This document shows, piece by piece, positions 1 to 12,800 of a stretch of 64,000 nt of DNA. This stretch comes from Chrysopilus asiliformis. Taxonomy: Eukaryota; Arthropoda; Insecta; Diptera; Rhagionidae. Both the position numbers and the translations under genes were made by a program. Positions within the stretch are counted from its first letter, which is position 1; the number at the start of each line of letters is the position of its first letter. The stretch spans positions 10,780,001-10,844,000 of the forward strand of contig OZ035961.1 of the NCBI GenBank assembly GCA_964034945.1, given 5' to 3'. The notes beneath the pieces were generated by a model. That model was not told where the DNA came from, did no database searches, and saw only the letters and a program-made list of their open reading frames with translations.

Positions 1-2464
1 AATTCTTAAAACTTGATACTTTTAATCTAAATCAACGGCGACCTACTCAGAAACCACATGACTTGCAGTAGGTCCGGAACGTTTCCGGTTTCAGAAGGAG
101 CAGAAACGTTCACAGATAAATGTTATTTCTATCATTATCTAACTGCCCAGTATATATTCCAATAAAATAAAAAAAAAACCCAAAAGCAGAAAAAATCCTT
201 ACTTGACCCAAGTGACCAGTTAATCAAATATAAAGCTCTAAATTTGAATTCCCTTCAACATAATTGTGTTTTATGTTGTATTATGCTATTATCAGACTTA
301 ATGATAAAAATGGTTTTATGTTATTCGTATAGGAATTTTTTTCGTGATAAACATACAATAATTCTTATCTCAGAGAAAACTACATTTAGTATAAATCTAC
401 ATTGTAGTGGATTTTATTATCAAAGTTGGAGTATATAAACTTTTAACACATTAAAAACCTTTCTATAAAAGTTCGTCTACGAGTGTAAAATGTATAAAGA
501 ATTTTTCTTGTCATGGGGATGCAAAATATGTACTTTTTTGGCCTGATTTCTCAAATCACTGGATTAATCTGTTAGATATTTCCGGCGCACGCATTTTTAA
601 CAGTGGTTCAGATTATTAGTATTTTTTTAAATGATAGTGATGTATAAACAATACACTGCGGCGAAGTAAAGATAAAAATTGTTAGTAAAAACTTTATGCG
701 TAAGTAAAATTCCATAAAAAAGTAAACAACTATTAAAGAATTTTAAACTTGATTATTTGAAAATTTAATATTAAAATTGCTCAATCTAGATTGAAAAGAA
801 TATTGTTACTTAAATATATAAGATTTTTTTTATCAACAGGCGCGTTCGGGTCGAAAAGTTAGTCATATTATCGTACACTCTTGTTGCCAAAAATTCACGG
901 CTTGGAAGCTCCTTGCCGATTGAGCTGAAATTTTAGATGATATATTTTCAAAACGAAAAATGTTGACACATCTCATTAGTTACTCGTTCTTATCTTCTAC
1001 TTAATTTTTATCACTCATTAAAATATGTAAAAATGATAATTTCAGAATCTAAAAACTATTTTCGTATATGAATTCTTTGTTGCATCGCAGACATTTAACA
1101 TATTTAAATTAATTGGCAACAAGCATTTTACACGCAAACTAGAAAAAAGAAATTTAGTCAAACGATTCTTTATAAAACTTCCAAACAGAAGCAAATTTAT
1201 TAATTAATAAATAAGGAAGAAATATGAAATTTATTTATATTCAGTGGCATGGCGGTTGGATAAAGTATTAATAGATAACGCAGAATACTTCACAACTAAT
1301 AAACGAAATGCTCGACAAGCATTTAAAACAATAATGACCAAGTTTTGAAAAAAAAAATAAGTGGCTTAGAAAAAGCGGCTACAGTAAAACCAGTTCTTGG
1401 ACAATAAATTAAGCCAGATAATCCTCAATTAATGCCAACAAGTTTAATAAGACCATAACTCACTCATATAGTGTCCTCCTTGTGAACATATTTTCCCATC
1501 GACCATTGCGTTGCGTACCAACAAGGAAAAAAAAACATGATCCGAGACCCCAGAGAACTCTGAGTGTGTCATTGTGGCAATCATGTTGAGTAATAGACTA
1601 TGCTGGATGTTAAGATATATATGTTGTTGTGGCAAAGTCAGGGTGCAGTGTGTAATTGAAGGTCCTAAAACGGGGTGAATGTAGTGTGGTGGAGGCAAGG
1701 AACCAACGAAAATGTGGCCGGCGAGAACGCCAGAAAGAAGAAACCTCGCCAAAGGTCAGACAACATTTGAGATTTTGTAAAACACGCAACAAAACAAACC
1801 ACACGCAGAAAATTCAACAATCCAACAAACATATACATATATCGCAGTGCGCACCCTACATAAATGTACAAGTATACTGTGAGAGTTTTATCCAGACGAT
1901 GTTGTTTTTTATTTTACACCTTCTCAGGTGGATGGAACTCTGTACAGGTATATCAAGTAAGTTCTATAGGGACCTTTTCTTGCACAAATGCAGCCGTTTC
2001 AAGTATTCTACGGACGAAGACATGGAAACGTGCCGCAGATATAACTGGAAAGTGGAAAGTCAGTAACTCGCGATTCTATATCGGTTTTGCTTTTAGGGCC
2101 CTTGGTGGACCACAAGGAGTGAATAAGTGAAATTATGAGGACTATGAAAGGTTTCAAATCGTTTCGCTCCGTGGAGTGCATTCATTGTCTTGGTTATGTG
2201 GTCTTTTCGGGCCCTTGGACCTGTTTTCCTCACTTAGATGGTATCAATTTCAAAAGACAATAAAACCTTTATGGAATATCTGGGATAAGTGATATCTGTT
2301 GTGCAATAAAGTTCTGACCTACGACGAGAATCATGTATTGTTCCCGTAAATGCATACCTACATTATTTTGTGCAAATTCATTCTGGTGTTACATAAAAAA
2401 AAATCTTGCTGGTCAAGATGGAAAAAAGAAACTTCAGGAAACGATAAATCAGGCTTAAAAAAGT

Positions 2465-2890
2465 TCAAAACTGGATTTTAATGTGTGGTCCAGTTATTAA
2501 AAAACCGCATCATTTAAAAAAATTGATGTAATCTTTGGAGGTGGAAGGGGGGGTTGGAAGGAATGGTTTAACTGGATTTTGATGTATGGCTGAGTTATCT
2601 GAAATCCCATTCTAAACACATTTTACCTTTATAAATTTTTCAATACGACTCACCGTTTTCGAGAAAAATGTAGAAAACTGGTTCGATTGTATGCCGGAGG
2701 GGGGAAGAACGGTCCGATTTTGCTCATTCAAGAATTTATCCTTGCCTATTACGAGCAACGCAACTATACAAAATTTCAGGTCTTTAGCTCAATCCTTTCG
2801 AAAGTTTTAATGTTCACTACAGATAGACAACCGGACATGATGAAATCAAAATCTTCGGAACCAAAATTTTTTGGACATTTTTAGATTTTA
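2465..2890 (+). repeat. Dispersed repeat family F1, copy 1
   Basis: Two degenerate starts (ctggattttaatgtgtgg, ctggattttgatgtatgg) are followed by a G-rich run, cgttttcgagaaaaatg, and a tail with aaatttcaggtctttagctc and a short cagatagacaac run. The same order occurs at 6640-7110. Confidence 0.6.
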
Positions 2891-4130
2891 TTCCTCTCCC
2901 AGTTTCGATGTCCGAATCAATACAGGTGTTTTTCCTGTACAGACATCTTAAAAATATCGCAATATATAAAATGATCGCAGACACATCACTTAATTGTAAT
3001 GAAGATCACTTCGTTTATAGTCTTTGGATCTTTAGTTATTTTGATATTTGATGATGGTGAACAGGTTTAGTGCTAAGAAGTGGATCCCAAGAAGAAGCTG
3101 CTGTTCATCTTTTTAATACAAAGGAGATCTCAAAGATGATTTTTATTAATGAACCTACGAACTGAATCGAATGCCGCGCGCGATTGACGATCTTCAGGTA
3201 GGAGACGCGATTTGATTTTCGTACAAAACACAAATACATACTTTGAAAATGCTTATCGATATATTTGGTCTTCAAGTTTTGGTTGTTTCATTTGGAGATT
3301 TGAAATTTTTGGAGCTTCATCTGTTTTGGGGACCAAAAATCACTGCAGAGTATTTTTTTTTATTTCTTCTTCTTTGAAGTTGATGTTTACCACTGTCTGA
3401 CAGGTTTTTACTATGCTTCTTTTTTTCTTTTTTGCTCCGTTTTGGACAAATGGCCGATCGATTGGTAGGCAGTTAGTTAAGTCAAGTCAGTGAAACATTT
3501 ATGAAGATGATGATTTTGGAGATTAGAATGGATCCAGGTGTGTTTCTTTTGTCCAACAAAAATATCATTTAAATGCCATGGCAATCATCATTTGTAAACT
3601 GAAATTATTTCAACGACCGGCAATACGATACGCTTCTTGGGCTATTCACATAAATCTATTGGTGCTTATTTGGTTGGAAAATTGATCTACTTTCAACAAA
3701 TTATTATTTTTGTGATCGATTTGAAAAGCAATAAACAAGTCTAGCATTGAAAAATGAAACAATAAAATTCTTTGATATATGATAATAAAATTGGGAAATG
3801 ATTTTTTGATCAAGTCACAATTTTTAATTACCAATAGTTTGTTTCATATGTTATTATTCCGTTGTATGTTTCGTCTTGACAGAATTACGATTTCCAAGTT
3901 TTTGAATTGTGTTCGAAATTTAAATTCTAGTTTGCTTGTTACCAGATAGCTCGAGAACTAATCGATGGTATTTCACATAGGCTACAAGAAATTCCAATTG
4001 AACAAGTCATTCTCCCCTCCCCCGCCAACGGAGATAGAAAGAATTCGTGAGCTAAATTGGAAAAAATTGAAAAAAAAATCGAACAAATATTAACTTACAC
4101 GAAAATAAGGAACGATCCTCTTCCAAGTAA

Positions 4131-4442
4131 TACACTCAGAAAAACGGAGTAAAAGTCGTCGACTTGCGTAAGGCGTAATTGGATTCCTGTAGGAAAATTT
4201 AGCCTATGCTAGGCGTGCCTTCACCTGCGTTAGGAAAACCAAGAATATGTCAACCTCTGGCGGGAGAAATTCAAAAATAAAACCTGCAGCAAGTAAATTA
4301 CGCCATAAGGAGCTGTGCGGGTTGCCCAGAGATAGGTATTTCGAGGATGTGATGTCATGGATAACAGCATCTGGCTGTTATAGACCAAAGATGACTTGTC
4401 AAAAAGTTGACTTGCATCAGTTTTATCATTTTTCAGAGTGTA
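4131..4442. mobile_element. TA-flanked MITE, Tc1/mariner-like, copy 1
   Basis: Ends TA|CACTCAGAAAAA and TTTTTCAGAGTG|TA form 12-bp inverted repeats with one mismatch. The TA dinucleotides fit a Tc1/mariner target duplication. A diverged second copy at 34821-35125 shares long interior blocks such as aggaaaatttagcctatg and tttcgaggatgt. Confidence 0.65.
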
Positions 4443-4551
4443 CTTCAAGAAAATTGTAATAAAATCCAGAAAGTGATATTTTGACAGGATTAAAACATAT
4501 TTTTTAGCGGAGAAATTCAAAAAAAAAAATCGCGAGTGTAAACGGGGCCTT

Positions 4552-4830
4552 GGACGCCGTTTACATCTGACACAATATTCTGCGAATCTAATTCTGTAAC
4601 TCTCAACTCACATTTCACAACGATTTGTACCACAACACAAAATATCGAAATTTATTCCTGAAAGACGCCCGAACTCAATTTTTTCATTAAAAACTACTGG
4701 AATAAATTGAAATTTTGACAACTTTTGTAAAGTAAATTTAGTTTGCGATAGATAAAAAAAATCACGGAATAAATTCTGAATGAAATTCGCGGAAAAATTC
4801 GAGAAAAAACGCAAGTGTAAACGGGGCATT
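4552..4830. mobile_element. Possible TIR element with GCCCCGTTTACA ends
   Basis: Near the left end gacgccgtttacatctg and at the right cgcaagtgtaaacggggc form an imperfect inverted pair. Another right-end fragment (gcgagtgtaaacggggcc, 4533-4549) abuts the left side. No clean target duplication. Confidence 0.4.
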
Positions 4831-6639
4831 AGGCAAGGTGGTATCAAGACGAGAGCGGCTTGTACATTTTCAAATGTAGCCGAACTCAGGAGAAACACAC
4901 AAGATTAAGGCAAGCGCACCATCTACACGCGTTTGCCGTGACTCGCCTGCATTCGCCAAGAAACGAATTCAATTTTTTTTATTATATTCAAAAACTAAAA
5001 TACTTAAGAATTTCAGTAAAAAAATAATAACAGCTTTATTCTTCGTGGTTTAATAAAATTTTCCAGTAATAAATAATAACTCGCACGTAATTGACCTTAA
5101 ATAAACTTTTCTAGTGCGAAATTGCAATCAATCATAAGCAAGTTTTATGAAATGAGTACACGAAAATTAACCAAATAACGAAACTACCGTCATTTCACAA
5201 ATTTCATACACGGTTTCATCCATCAGATGAAAACAAATGAAAACATATTCGTATTATTGCCCAATTTCACACACGATTTAGCATCATTCAAATAAGACAA
5301 CACCACAAAACGGCGAAAATGTAAAACATATTCCGGCCAACAGAGAAATTGAAAATTGTGAATGTGTTGAATAGTCGCAGGTTCAAGGAAAACATGCAGA
5401 AAAAAATTCAACATAATGAAACATGATCCAAAAATATGTTTGGAAAGTAATAGTAGGTACTTTCTGACCGACCATTCAAAAAATGCAAAAAGAAAAAAAA
5501 ATGTTGTATCTACATTTCACAACTGTTAAGTATGTCTTGAAGATTCGAATTAAATGCCAAAAAGTGTAAAAAAAACGTACAAAAAACATAAATAATAAAA
5601 AAAAATATATGAAAAATATGAAATTATCTGTGCACGCAAAGTCGGCCTCCACCTTTGTAATGGAAGCTGTTCCGACTTTGTTCATTTCGAATGTGAATCT
5701 TAAATTTTAAGATACTTCCAGCCACGGCAACTAAACATTTGAATATCTACAGATGAAAATGTTTAGCAGCCACCAGAAGATGAAGAAAAAGTGTAAGAAG
5801 TAACCACAAAAAAGCAAACATTTGGTAGAACCTCTTAGGAGTCCGTTGGAAAACAATAAGAAATGCCAAATAAACAACAAACGCAGGAGGAGATAAGTTG
5901 ATCTTTTGAATTGGATTGGATTGGTGGTGTTTATCGGATCCGGGGCCAGGTGATCCACTAACAAATAACTTTGTTCCTCTGGAGGTGATCATCTCACGAC
6001 AGTAGATTAATCGAATATGTTAAATCAATCCAATTTCAGATATTGTTGTGGTGCTCGGGACCAGATTTTCTGCCTCCACCTAATGTAGAATTTCTTAATG
6101 TTTTTATTGTTATTATTTTTTGTCAGTTCTTAGGTTTGAATTCTTTGTTTTTCGGGGGTTCATTTGCTTAAGTGAAACAAAAACCTTTTCAGTTCTTCTT
6201 TATTGCTATTGAACGTGTTCTTAATGAATAACGAAATATATTTCTCGTTTTTGCTACAGATTTCCAATGTTATTAATCATAAGGTTCGTTTTTTGTTTCA
6301 CGTCGCTTTGAAACTATTTGAAATGCCTCCGGAGTTTGCAATGGCAATGTTTTTTAATAGATCTGAATATAAAATTTTTTTTTCAGACATTTTAATTTTA
6401 TATTTTGATTTGCTAAAAAAATCGGATTGACAGATTTAAAGTTGTTTTGACTAACACTGGAACTATAATGACTTTTATTTCTGTTGTACCAGCAAAACTG
6501 TCTGTTAAACATAACAAAAGCTATAATTGCCAATCTGGCAATCATTGGAGACCCGTATGGTGATATTCGTATCAAAATTCGAACAGTTGTACCAAAATTC
6601 CACTTTGAAGTCAAACTTTCCAATAAGATTTTTTAAAAT

Positions 6640-6892
6640 TTATTCCAATTGGATTTTGATGTATGGGAGTTTTATGTAGAATTATATCCTAAATAACTTT
6701 TGTTCTTGCACTTTTTTGATAAGATGCACCGTTTTTGAGGTATTCGCAAAAAACGTTTTTGTTCGTATGGGGGGTACCCCCCCTAATGGTCCATTTTTGC
6801 CCATTAACGAAATTAGCCTCGCATTTTACGAAAAACGGATCCACCCAAAATTTCAAGTCTCTAGCTCAATCCGTGCGCCCGCAATCCGCGCC

Positions 6893-6923
<31 letters not shown>

Positions 6924-7110
6924 GACAGACAGACGGACGGACAGACAGACAGACGGACAGACAGACAGACGGACGGACATGCAAAAATTAAATATTTTTA
7001 TCATTCTAAACACACTGGTGTAATTCATTTTTTTGTGCGATGACGGGATCTTGGCGTTACAAACGGTAAGGCAAAGTTAATATACCCTTTGGTTTCACCA
7101 TACGGGTATA
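6640..7110 (+). repeat. Dispersed repeat family F1, copy 2, with microsatellite tail
   Basis: ggattttgatgtatggg, then a G/C-rich run, cccattaacgaaattagcctc, caagtctctagctcaatccg, a CAGACAGACGGA array, and an end of tacgggtataaaaa. The core plus GTCY-type microsatellite (its complement) resembles mini-me/Helentron-associated elements of flies. That assignment is inference. Confidence 0.6.
6893..6980 (+). repeat. CAGA/CGGA tetranucleotide microsatellite
   Basis: About 88 bp of interspersed gaca and gacg units in the tail of the F1 repeat copy. Confidence 0.85.
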
Positions 7111-7126
7111 AAAAGCCAGTGTGAAC

Positions 7127-7409
7127 CACGGCATACAGACAACCAAGGTATGCTGTAAACTTTTGATAGTCAGGTGTGACGTCATTTGTGCCGACTTTTT
7201 TTAATTAATTTTTATGTTTATTGATCACTATTTAATGCAATCAGTCTACTAATTTACAAATATCTTATTTAAATCGCACAAATTTAAAAAAAACCATCCA
7301 GAATACAAAATTCCTTCTGCACTTGACGAACTAATCGGCACAAGTGACGTAGCAACGAAATGTCAGATTTGAGTTTTTTACAGCATACCTTGGTTGTCTG
7401 TATGCCGTG
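7127..7409. mobile_element. 283-bp MITE with 8-bp target duplication (hAT- or P-like)
   Basis: Perfect 33-bp terminal inverted repeats start CACGGCATACAGACAACC. The element is flanked by exact GTGTGAAC at 7119-7126 and 7410-7417. The 8-bp duplication and CA/TG ends fit hAT or P superfamilies. No ORF inside. Confidence 0.8.
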
Positions 7410-8099
7410 GTGTGAACTAATCTGGTTTACCAGTTTTACTGGTAAGGTTTATCTTTTGATAAAACCCTGTTTCATGCCAAATTTCAACTTTCAACATCAA
7501 GTAGTTCTCGGGTTTTTCTATGTTTTTATGTAAAAAATTCAACATTATATCCAATTATATTCATCATACGAAGTTTTTTTTATGGAAGAAAGATATCATC
7601 TCACTGTTAGATGGATCAAGTTGTGTTCTTAACCCAGAAATGCTTAAAAAAATCAATAAATTTTTCTGCACTTTTTGTTTGATGTAAAAAATCCGTGTTT
7701 TCAGTCTTCGATCTATTATAAAAAGGCCAGCACCTTCAGCAATGCAAATAGGACTTATTTTAGCAAACTCAAAATTTTATGTCAATGAAAATATCAGTTT
7801 TGAAAACTTTCCTCTGCAATATTTAGTTTCGAAAAAAATATGTGAAAAATAATAAATTTTCAAATATCTCGAGATCCGTTAAAATTACATAAAAACCGTT
7901 GAAGGAAAAAAATCAGGACATTTTATTTTTTTAGTTTGGTTATATGTTTTTTGTCTCAAAAGCTCATAGATTTCGAGAAATTTTCAAAAAATTGTGTTTT
8001 TTCAAAAAAATTGTATGAGAGTTAGCCGTATTAGCTAACGCTACCTATCATAAAGTAAATAGAACACCATGAGTTTCGTAAAACTCATTTACAATAAAT

Positions 8100-8330
8100 T
8101 TCAAGTCGCTAGCTCAACGCGTTCTCGAGTTTTTTTAAGATACGTACAACGGACAGCCTCACAACCCGACAGACAGACAGACCAAAGGATGCCCGACAGA
8201 CAGACAGAGCATAATTTTGCCTGAAACGGATTTCGTACTGATTAGAAAGTTTCTATTTGCCCCCGTTCTCGAGTCGGTCTCCGTCATCAATACAATACTT
8301 TCCCTCTATAGCAAAGGAAAGTAAAAATAA
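8100..8330 (+). repeat. Tail-type dispersed repeat with GACA microsatellite
   Basis: Contains tcaagtcgctagctcaacgc like the F1 tail, then two short cagacagacag runs and a gtctccgtcat end. Confidence 0.5.
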
Positions 8331-8464
8331 ACCTTGATGAGACACTCCTAAGGTTGATTTTGGTATTTTGGTAACAATTTAAGTACTTTTGCGTATTTTT
8401 GCTTATATATTTGTGGAACGTGACTACATTTACAGAACTAGAATAAGAACTTGGAACGTAATAG

Positions 8465-8576
8465 GGGTATTCACTTCACCCGGGAAAACCTTCGCAAGTG
8501 TCTCAAACGCCGCAAACTGGGCCAAAAACTCAGTTTGCATAATTTGCGACGGTTTTTCGAGGTAAAGTGAATACCC
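8465..8576. mobile_element. 112-bp hairpin MITE
   Basis: Imperfect inverted repeats of about 26 bp: gggtattcacttcacc at left, ggtaaagtgaataccc at right. The interior repeats cagtttgc-type motifs in both orientations. Target duplication not clear. Confidence 0.6.
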
Positions 8577-9402
8577 ATAATGCAAAAACTGTGCGGATCG
8601 TTTGGAACATGCAAAGTCAAAGTTAAAGTCAACGTTCCAATCTTAGAAAAGTACTTTTAGAGAGAAAAGGTAAATTTCGTAAACAATCCTAAAAATTTTC
8701 AAATTCCTGTAGATATAATAAAATATTCCAAATCAAATATTTTATGTATTAAAATTGTTAATATCATTTTATACGAATTTTCTGGATATTTCATGGATAT
8801 TAAAAGTACAAATTATTTAAAAAACCGAGAAAAAATATGATTTCTTTTGCTGCAATGTTCATCATTGCAAATAATAACAAATAATATACAAAATCAATGA
8901 TAAATTCATTATTTTGTTGATTTCATTTTAACCGTGTTAATTTTATGTATATTTTATGACTAAATTTTTTATGGCAGTAAACATTTCCATATTATGTAGA
9001 ATCGCATCGAATTAAATTTTACACTAAAGTGAACCGAATTCCATTCCATAAAAATTTTGCTTAGGCGGGAAATTTTCACGATAGGTTATTACAAAAAAAA
9101 AAATTTAATTATGAAAATGCATCGGAAATCACTAAACTGAATAATTGTGCATAATTGTTATGAAATTCACCATGAAATGAAAATGAAGAAATGGAAAACA
9201 TCAAAGATTGGGATCCGCATAGCAAACGAAAAAGAGAGAGAGAGTCCTAAAATAACCGTTTTTATTTCCACCTGGGTATCCAACAATCCCAGGTACAAAA
9301 CCATGAAGAACTGGTCATTCCGGAACCCAAACAAAATCGAAGAAATTGCCGCGCGCCGCTCCGCTTTGCTAACGCTTTAATGGTGCGATTTGTACCTCAA
9401 TA

Positions 9403-9531
9403 TTCACGCCAATTGGTTCCAAATAGAATATGTGGGCATGAAGCTAACCTTTCCCACATTTCGCCTCTCAAACCGATCGTAGTTGAAATCCAAAGATCTA
9501 TCCAACTATCCTTCTAAGACCTCTAAGAAAT
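9403..9531 (+). repeat. Dispersed duplicate, copy A
   Basis: A segment of about 130 bp (ttcacgccaattggttcc to cttctaagacctctaag) recurs in the same orientation at 16531-16742, almost identical apart from an AT-rich insertion there. Confidence 0.75.
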
Positions 9532-9691
9532 TTAAATATCTATAAAATCTTACGGTGTTTCACAGCTCCATCACATTTCCGTATCGTAATTTTAAAAATT
9601 GTTCTTTTCGGAAAATTTTAAATTATAAATATTAACCTTAGATTTCTCTCATTTATTTTATGACTTATTTGTCTGGTTTTCTTTTTTTCAG

Positions 9692-9809
9692 ATTATTGCA
9701 GCTGGGAATTTCGAGCTGCAAATATTAGAAATATCAAATACTGAAAGTCACCTGTTATCAGGTTACTGTTGTGGGGTTCCTTTAGAAATAAGAAGTACAA
9801 AAACTACAG
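9692..9809 (+). CDS. Ser: Serrate exon a: start of MNNL domain
   Basis: Follows a pyrimidine-rich acceptor (ctttttttcag). Reads [16 protein letters not shown] and continues to the GYCCG cysteine pair. It ends ACT ACA G and is followed by gcaagt, a GC donor. The GT five bases later would put a stop codon into the next exon. A second in-frame acceptor at 9701 is possible, but the conserved AAGNF supports 9692. Confidence 0.9.
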
Positions 9810-12800
9810 GCAAGTAACCATTTTTTATATGAATTTTCAGTAATTTTTTTAATAACAAAAATGGAAATTTTCTTTTACAGGTTGTCCGCCATGTTCAACC
9901 GCATTTAGGCTGTGTTTAAAAGAATATCAAAGTTCGATGCCATCGGAACAGGGAGTCTTGACTGGTTGTTCATTCGGGAATGCCAGCACAGGAATCCTTG
10001 GTGGCTCGAGTTTTGTCCTTAGCGATCCAGAAATTGGATCATTAGTATTGCCATTTACATTTCGATGGACGGTAAGCAATATTTGTTATTTATTTATTAC
10101 GAAATAATTTTAAAAAAACACATGACTGACTGCTTCTGTTTACATATTAATTATAAATTTTTCAAAAAATACAATAAACTGTAACAGTCACTGGTTTGGT
10201 ATTGCATACCTCTGCTACTAAATAATATCAGCTTAGTGGCAGATACGTTCCATACACTAAAACGCTAGGAGAGTGAAAACCTACGCAGATTTATTTGATT
10301 CAAAATTCTGTTTTTCTAGTTTCGAAACAACAAACTTGTTCTTATTTCGAAGGAACTGTCCTTAAAACAAGTCACGTTAAGTTTAATCTTTTCCACCTTC
10401 CTCCTCTCATAACCTTCCCCCCTCCCTCCACACATACCCTTTCCCTCTTCCTGCTGTAATATTTTTTGTGAATTTTCGTATGGAGTTTTATACCATTATC
10501 ACACTACCGTAGAGCCGACTACCAACGAAAATGTAACGTATTTCATGAACAGCCCCAAATATCTTAAATACCATCGTTCAGTAAAATTCAAACCAACCAA
10601 GCTTCTTCTCATTTGCACCGACTTTCAACTGTTTTCCCCATATTGTAAATAAAGTTTATTAGCATGCGCCAATGACTGATAAGCAATACATTATGTGGCC
10701 GCATTAATAGTACAAGAATAGCATTTATTCTCGCTTCGGCATAGATATTTAGCTTCCGAAATGCGAAGGAGTCTGATAAGGAGCTCCGCTGGCACCCAAT
10801 TCCATTCAAAAGTGTGGCAAAGCGATTACATAAAGTTCTCTTATCACAGACAGGTCGATTTAAAGTGCCATTTTCTCCGTTTATAGTTGTTTATATTTAC
10901 AAATGCCAACATACTCGTATCAAGGCCATTCTTATGTACTCGCACGCTAAAGATCGCCGCTGATTGTCTAAATAAATTTATGTTGGTTGACCATCAAATT
11001 GCAATCACATCACATCCAGTAAATGCACATAATTTGCCATTACCTCTCGACTGGTTTCTATTTCTTCTTTAAAGTTCTCATGGTCATATTTTCGTATCTA
11101 TCCCCGGTGGAGTTGTCTCGTGTTTTATGCTGAACCAGGTAACCGTTTCACAATAGAAGCCGTTCATCTAATCGCTGAGTAATGTGTGTAATGTGACTTT
11201 TTTCCCCAATAATTTCACATGTAAGTTGTACAAGTCGTCTGAGAAATGGATTCTTAGAGGAGGTAGTTAAAATGTGCTCATCTTTTTCTATTTTTTCCTA
11301 TTGTGAAAGCCGGCGTCGAATCTTACCATGTGTCTAATACCAAAGTGAATTTATACACTTTGCCCGTTTTCAGGTAATTAATTCGCCTTATTTTGAAATC
11401 GTCTCGCTTCCATCTGTCCGTATCCAGTCAGTCCATTTCCAGATTCTTAAGGTCCAAACCAGCTATAGTTTAACATCTTCTTAGCTTGGCCGTTGAGTGT
11501 TTTATCGTAAAACTGTGCGACGTGTTGTGGCGTCACGCGTCTCATTTTGTCGGGTTATGCGGTTCTATGGTACTTCTGGCATCTTTCCGCCAAGAATTCC
11601 TGTTGATAGTCGTTTTATGGCCGTTTATAGAGAACAACTCCACACTAACTTGTTATTAAAATAATTGTTATGATAATTTCGACTAAATGTGTAAATTACG
11701 ACACAATTATGTTATATACACTGCTCATTTTCTGGTAAATTAAATGTAGTCATTTACACGACGCATTTGATTTAGATTTTAGTTTTCGATAATGTCGGAC
11801 ATTAAATATGGTCTTTGATTTTGAGAAAGAAGCAGACAAAACGATTGTTGGTATTTTGAAGTAATTTGGGAGTAAGCAATTTTGGGATTTACGTTAAAAA
11901 TATAAACAACTAATTAGATTCGGTACAACCAGCCGCAATACATCTCACAAAAGGGGAGAATTTCTGCGTAAAGGGCAATTTGTTTGTGGTTATTTTCTTG
12001 TTAATATAATTAAACGTATACACCATACTTTGAAATTTATGGTTTTTTGGGTAATAATTTTGAATAACAATTGCTTCAAGGAAAGAATTTCATTGGTGAA
12101 ATCATCTGCAAACCTTTGTTGATTTTGCGTCAACTTCGTTCGTGATTAATTCAACTAAGGACGCATTGTCATTTATGAAAATAATACAATTTTCATGTTT
12201 AATTCAACTACTTTGCGTCAGAGTTGGGCGTATTCAATTCAAAATTGAATGCATTCAAAATTCCATTCCCATTCACTTACTGAATGGTATTTGAAATTTT
12301 TACTCCATTACCATTCAGTAGTGAATGGTAATGGCCAAAAAATTCAACTCTCCATTCACTGAATGGGAATGTCAATCCATTTCCATTCCCATTCGATTTG
12401 AGTTGAGATTTTATGATTTTAAGTGAATGGTAATTCAATTTAGTCAAATGATTTTTTTATATGGAAAAATGCTCGAAATCGATCGAAATGAGGGAAAAGT
12501 TAATTTGCCTCAAAACGACAGGACCGATTTTTATGATCCATATCACATTGGATAGGGATCAGTGTGGCCTATAGTACTAGATATGAGGCATTCTAGAAAA
12601 ACCAAAATGGCGGCTATTAGACGCCATTTTGTCCAAATTACCCCAATAAAGGCCTATCAAGATAGGTATCAAAAGAAAGAGCTCTGGAAGAAACTTACAA
12701 ATATCTATATCATGGGTACCAAAAAAACAAAATGGCGGCTGTTAGACGACATTTTGTCCAAATTACCCCAATAAAGACCCATCAAGATAGGTATCAAAAG

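Larger units (their letters stand above)
1..9691. other. Serrate upstream region or first intron, no gene recognised
   Basis: Because exon a starts in phase 0 without an initiator Met, this stretch is either intron 1 or partly 5' flank. I saw no open frame combining a Met, a hydrophobic signal segment and a phase-0 donor. It holds the repeats listed separately (2465-2890, 4131-4442, 4552-4830, 6640-7110, 7127-7409, 8100-8330, 8465-8576, 9403-9531); the remainder is AT-rich and featureless. Confidence 0.7.

Noticed and set aside
1927..1956. Mini-exon between a good acceptor and a GTAAGT donor
   Set aside because: Thirty bases without homology; such pairs arise by chance in 10 kb of AT-rich DNA.
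1656..2066. 136-codon + frame as a candidate first Serrate exon (basic stretch, then a hydrophobic run)
   Set aside because: It starts at TTG with the first in-frame ATG at 1899, shows no signal-peptide pattern, and its good donor at 1957 gives the wrong phase for exon a at 9692.
9814..9815. GT donor for exon a
   Set aside because: It shifts the frame and reads a stop within the next exon, whereas the GC donor at 9810 preserves the MNNL sequence.
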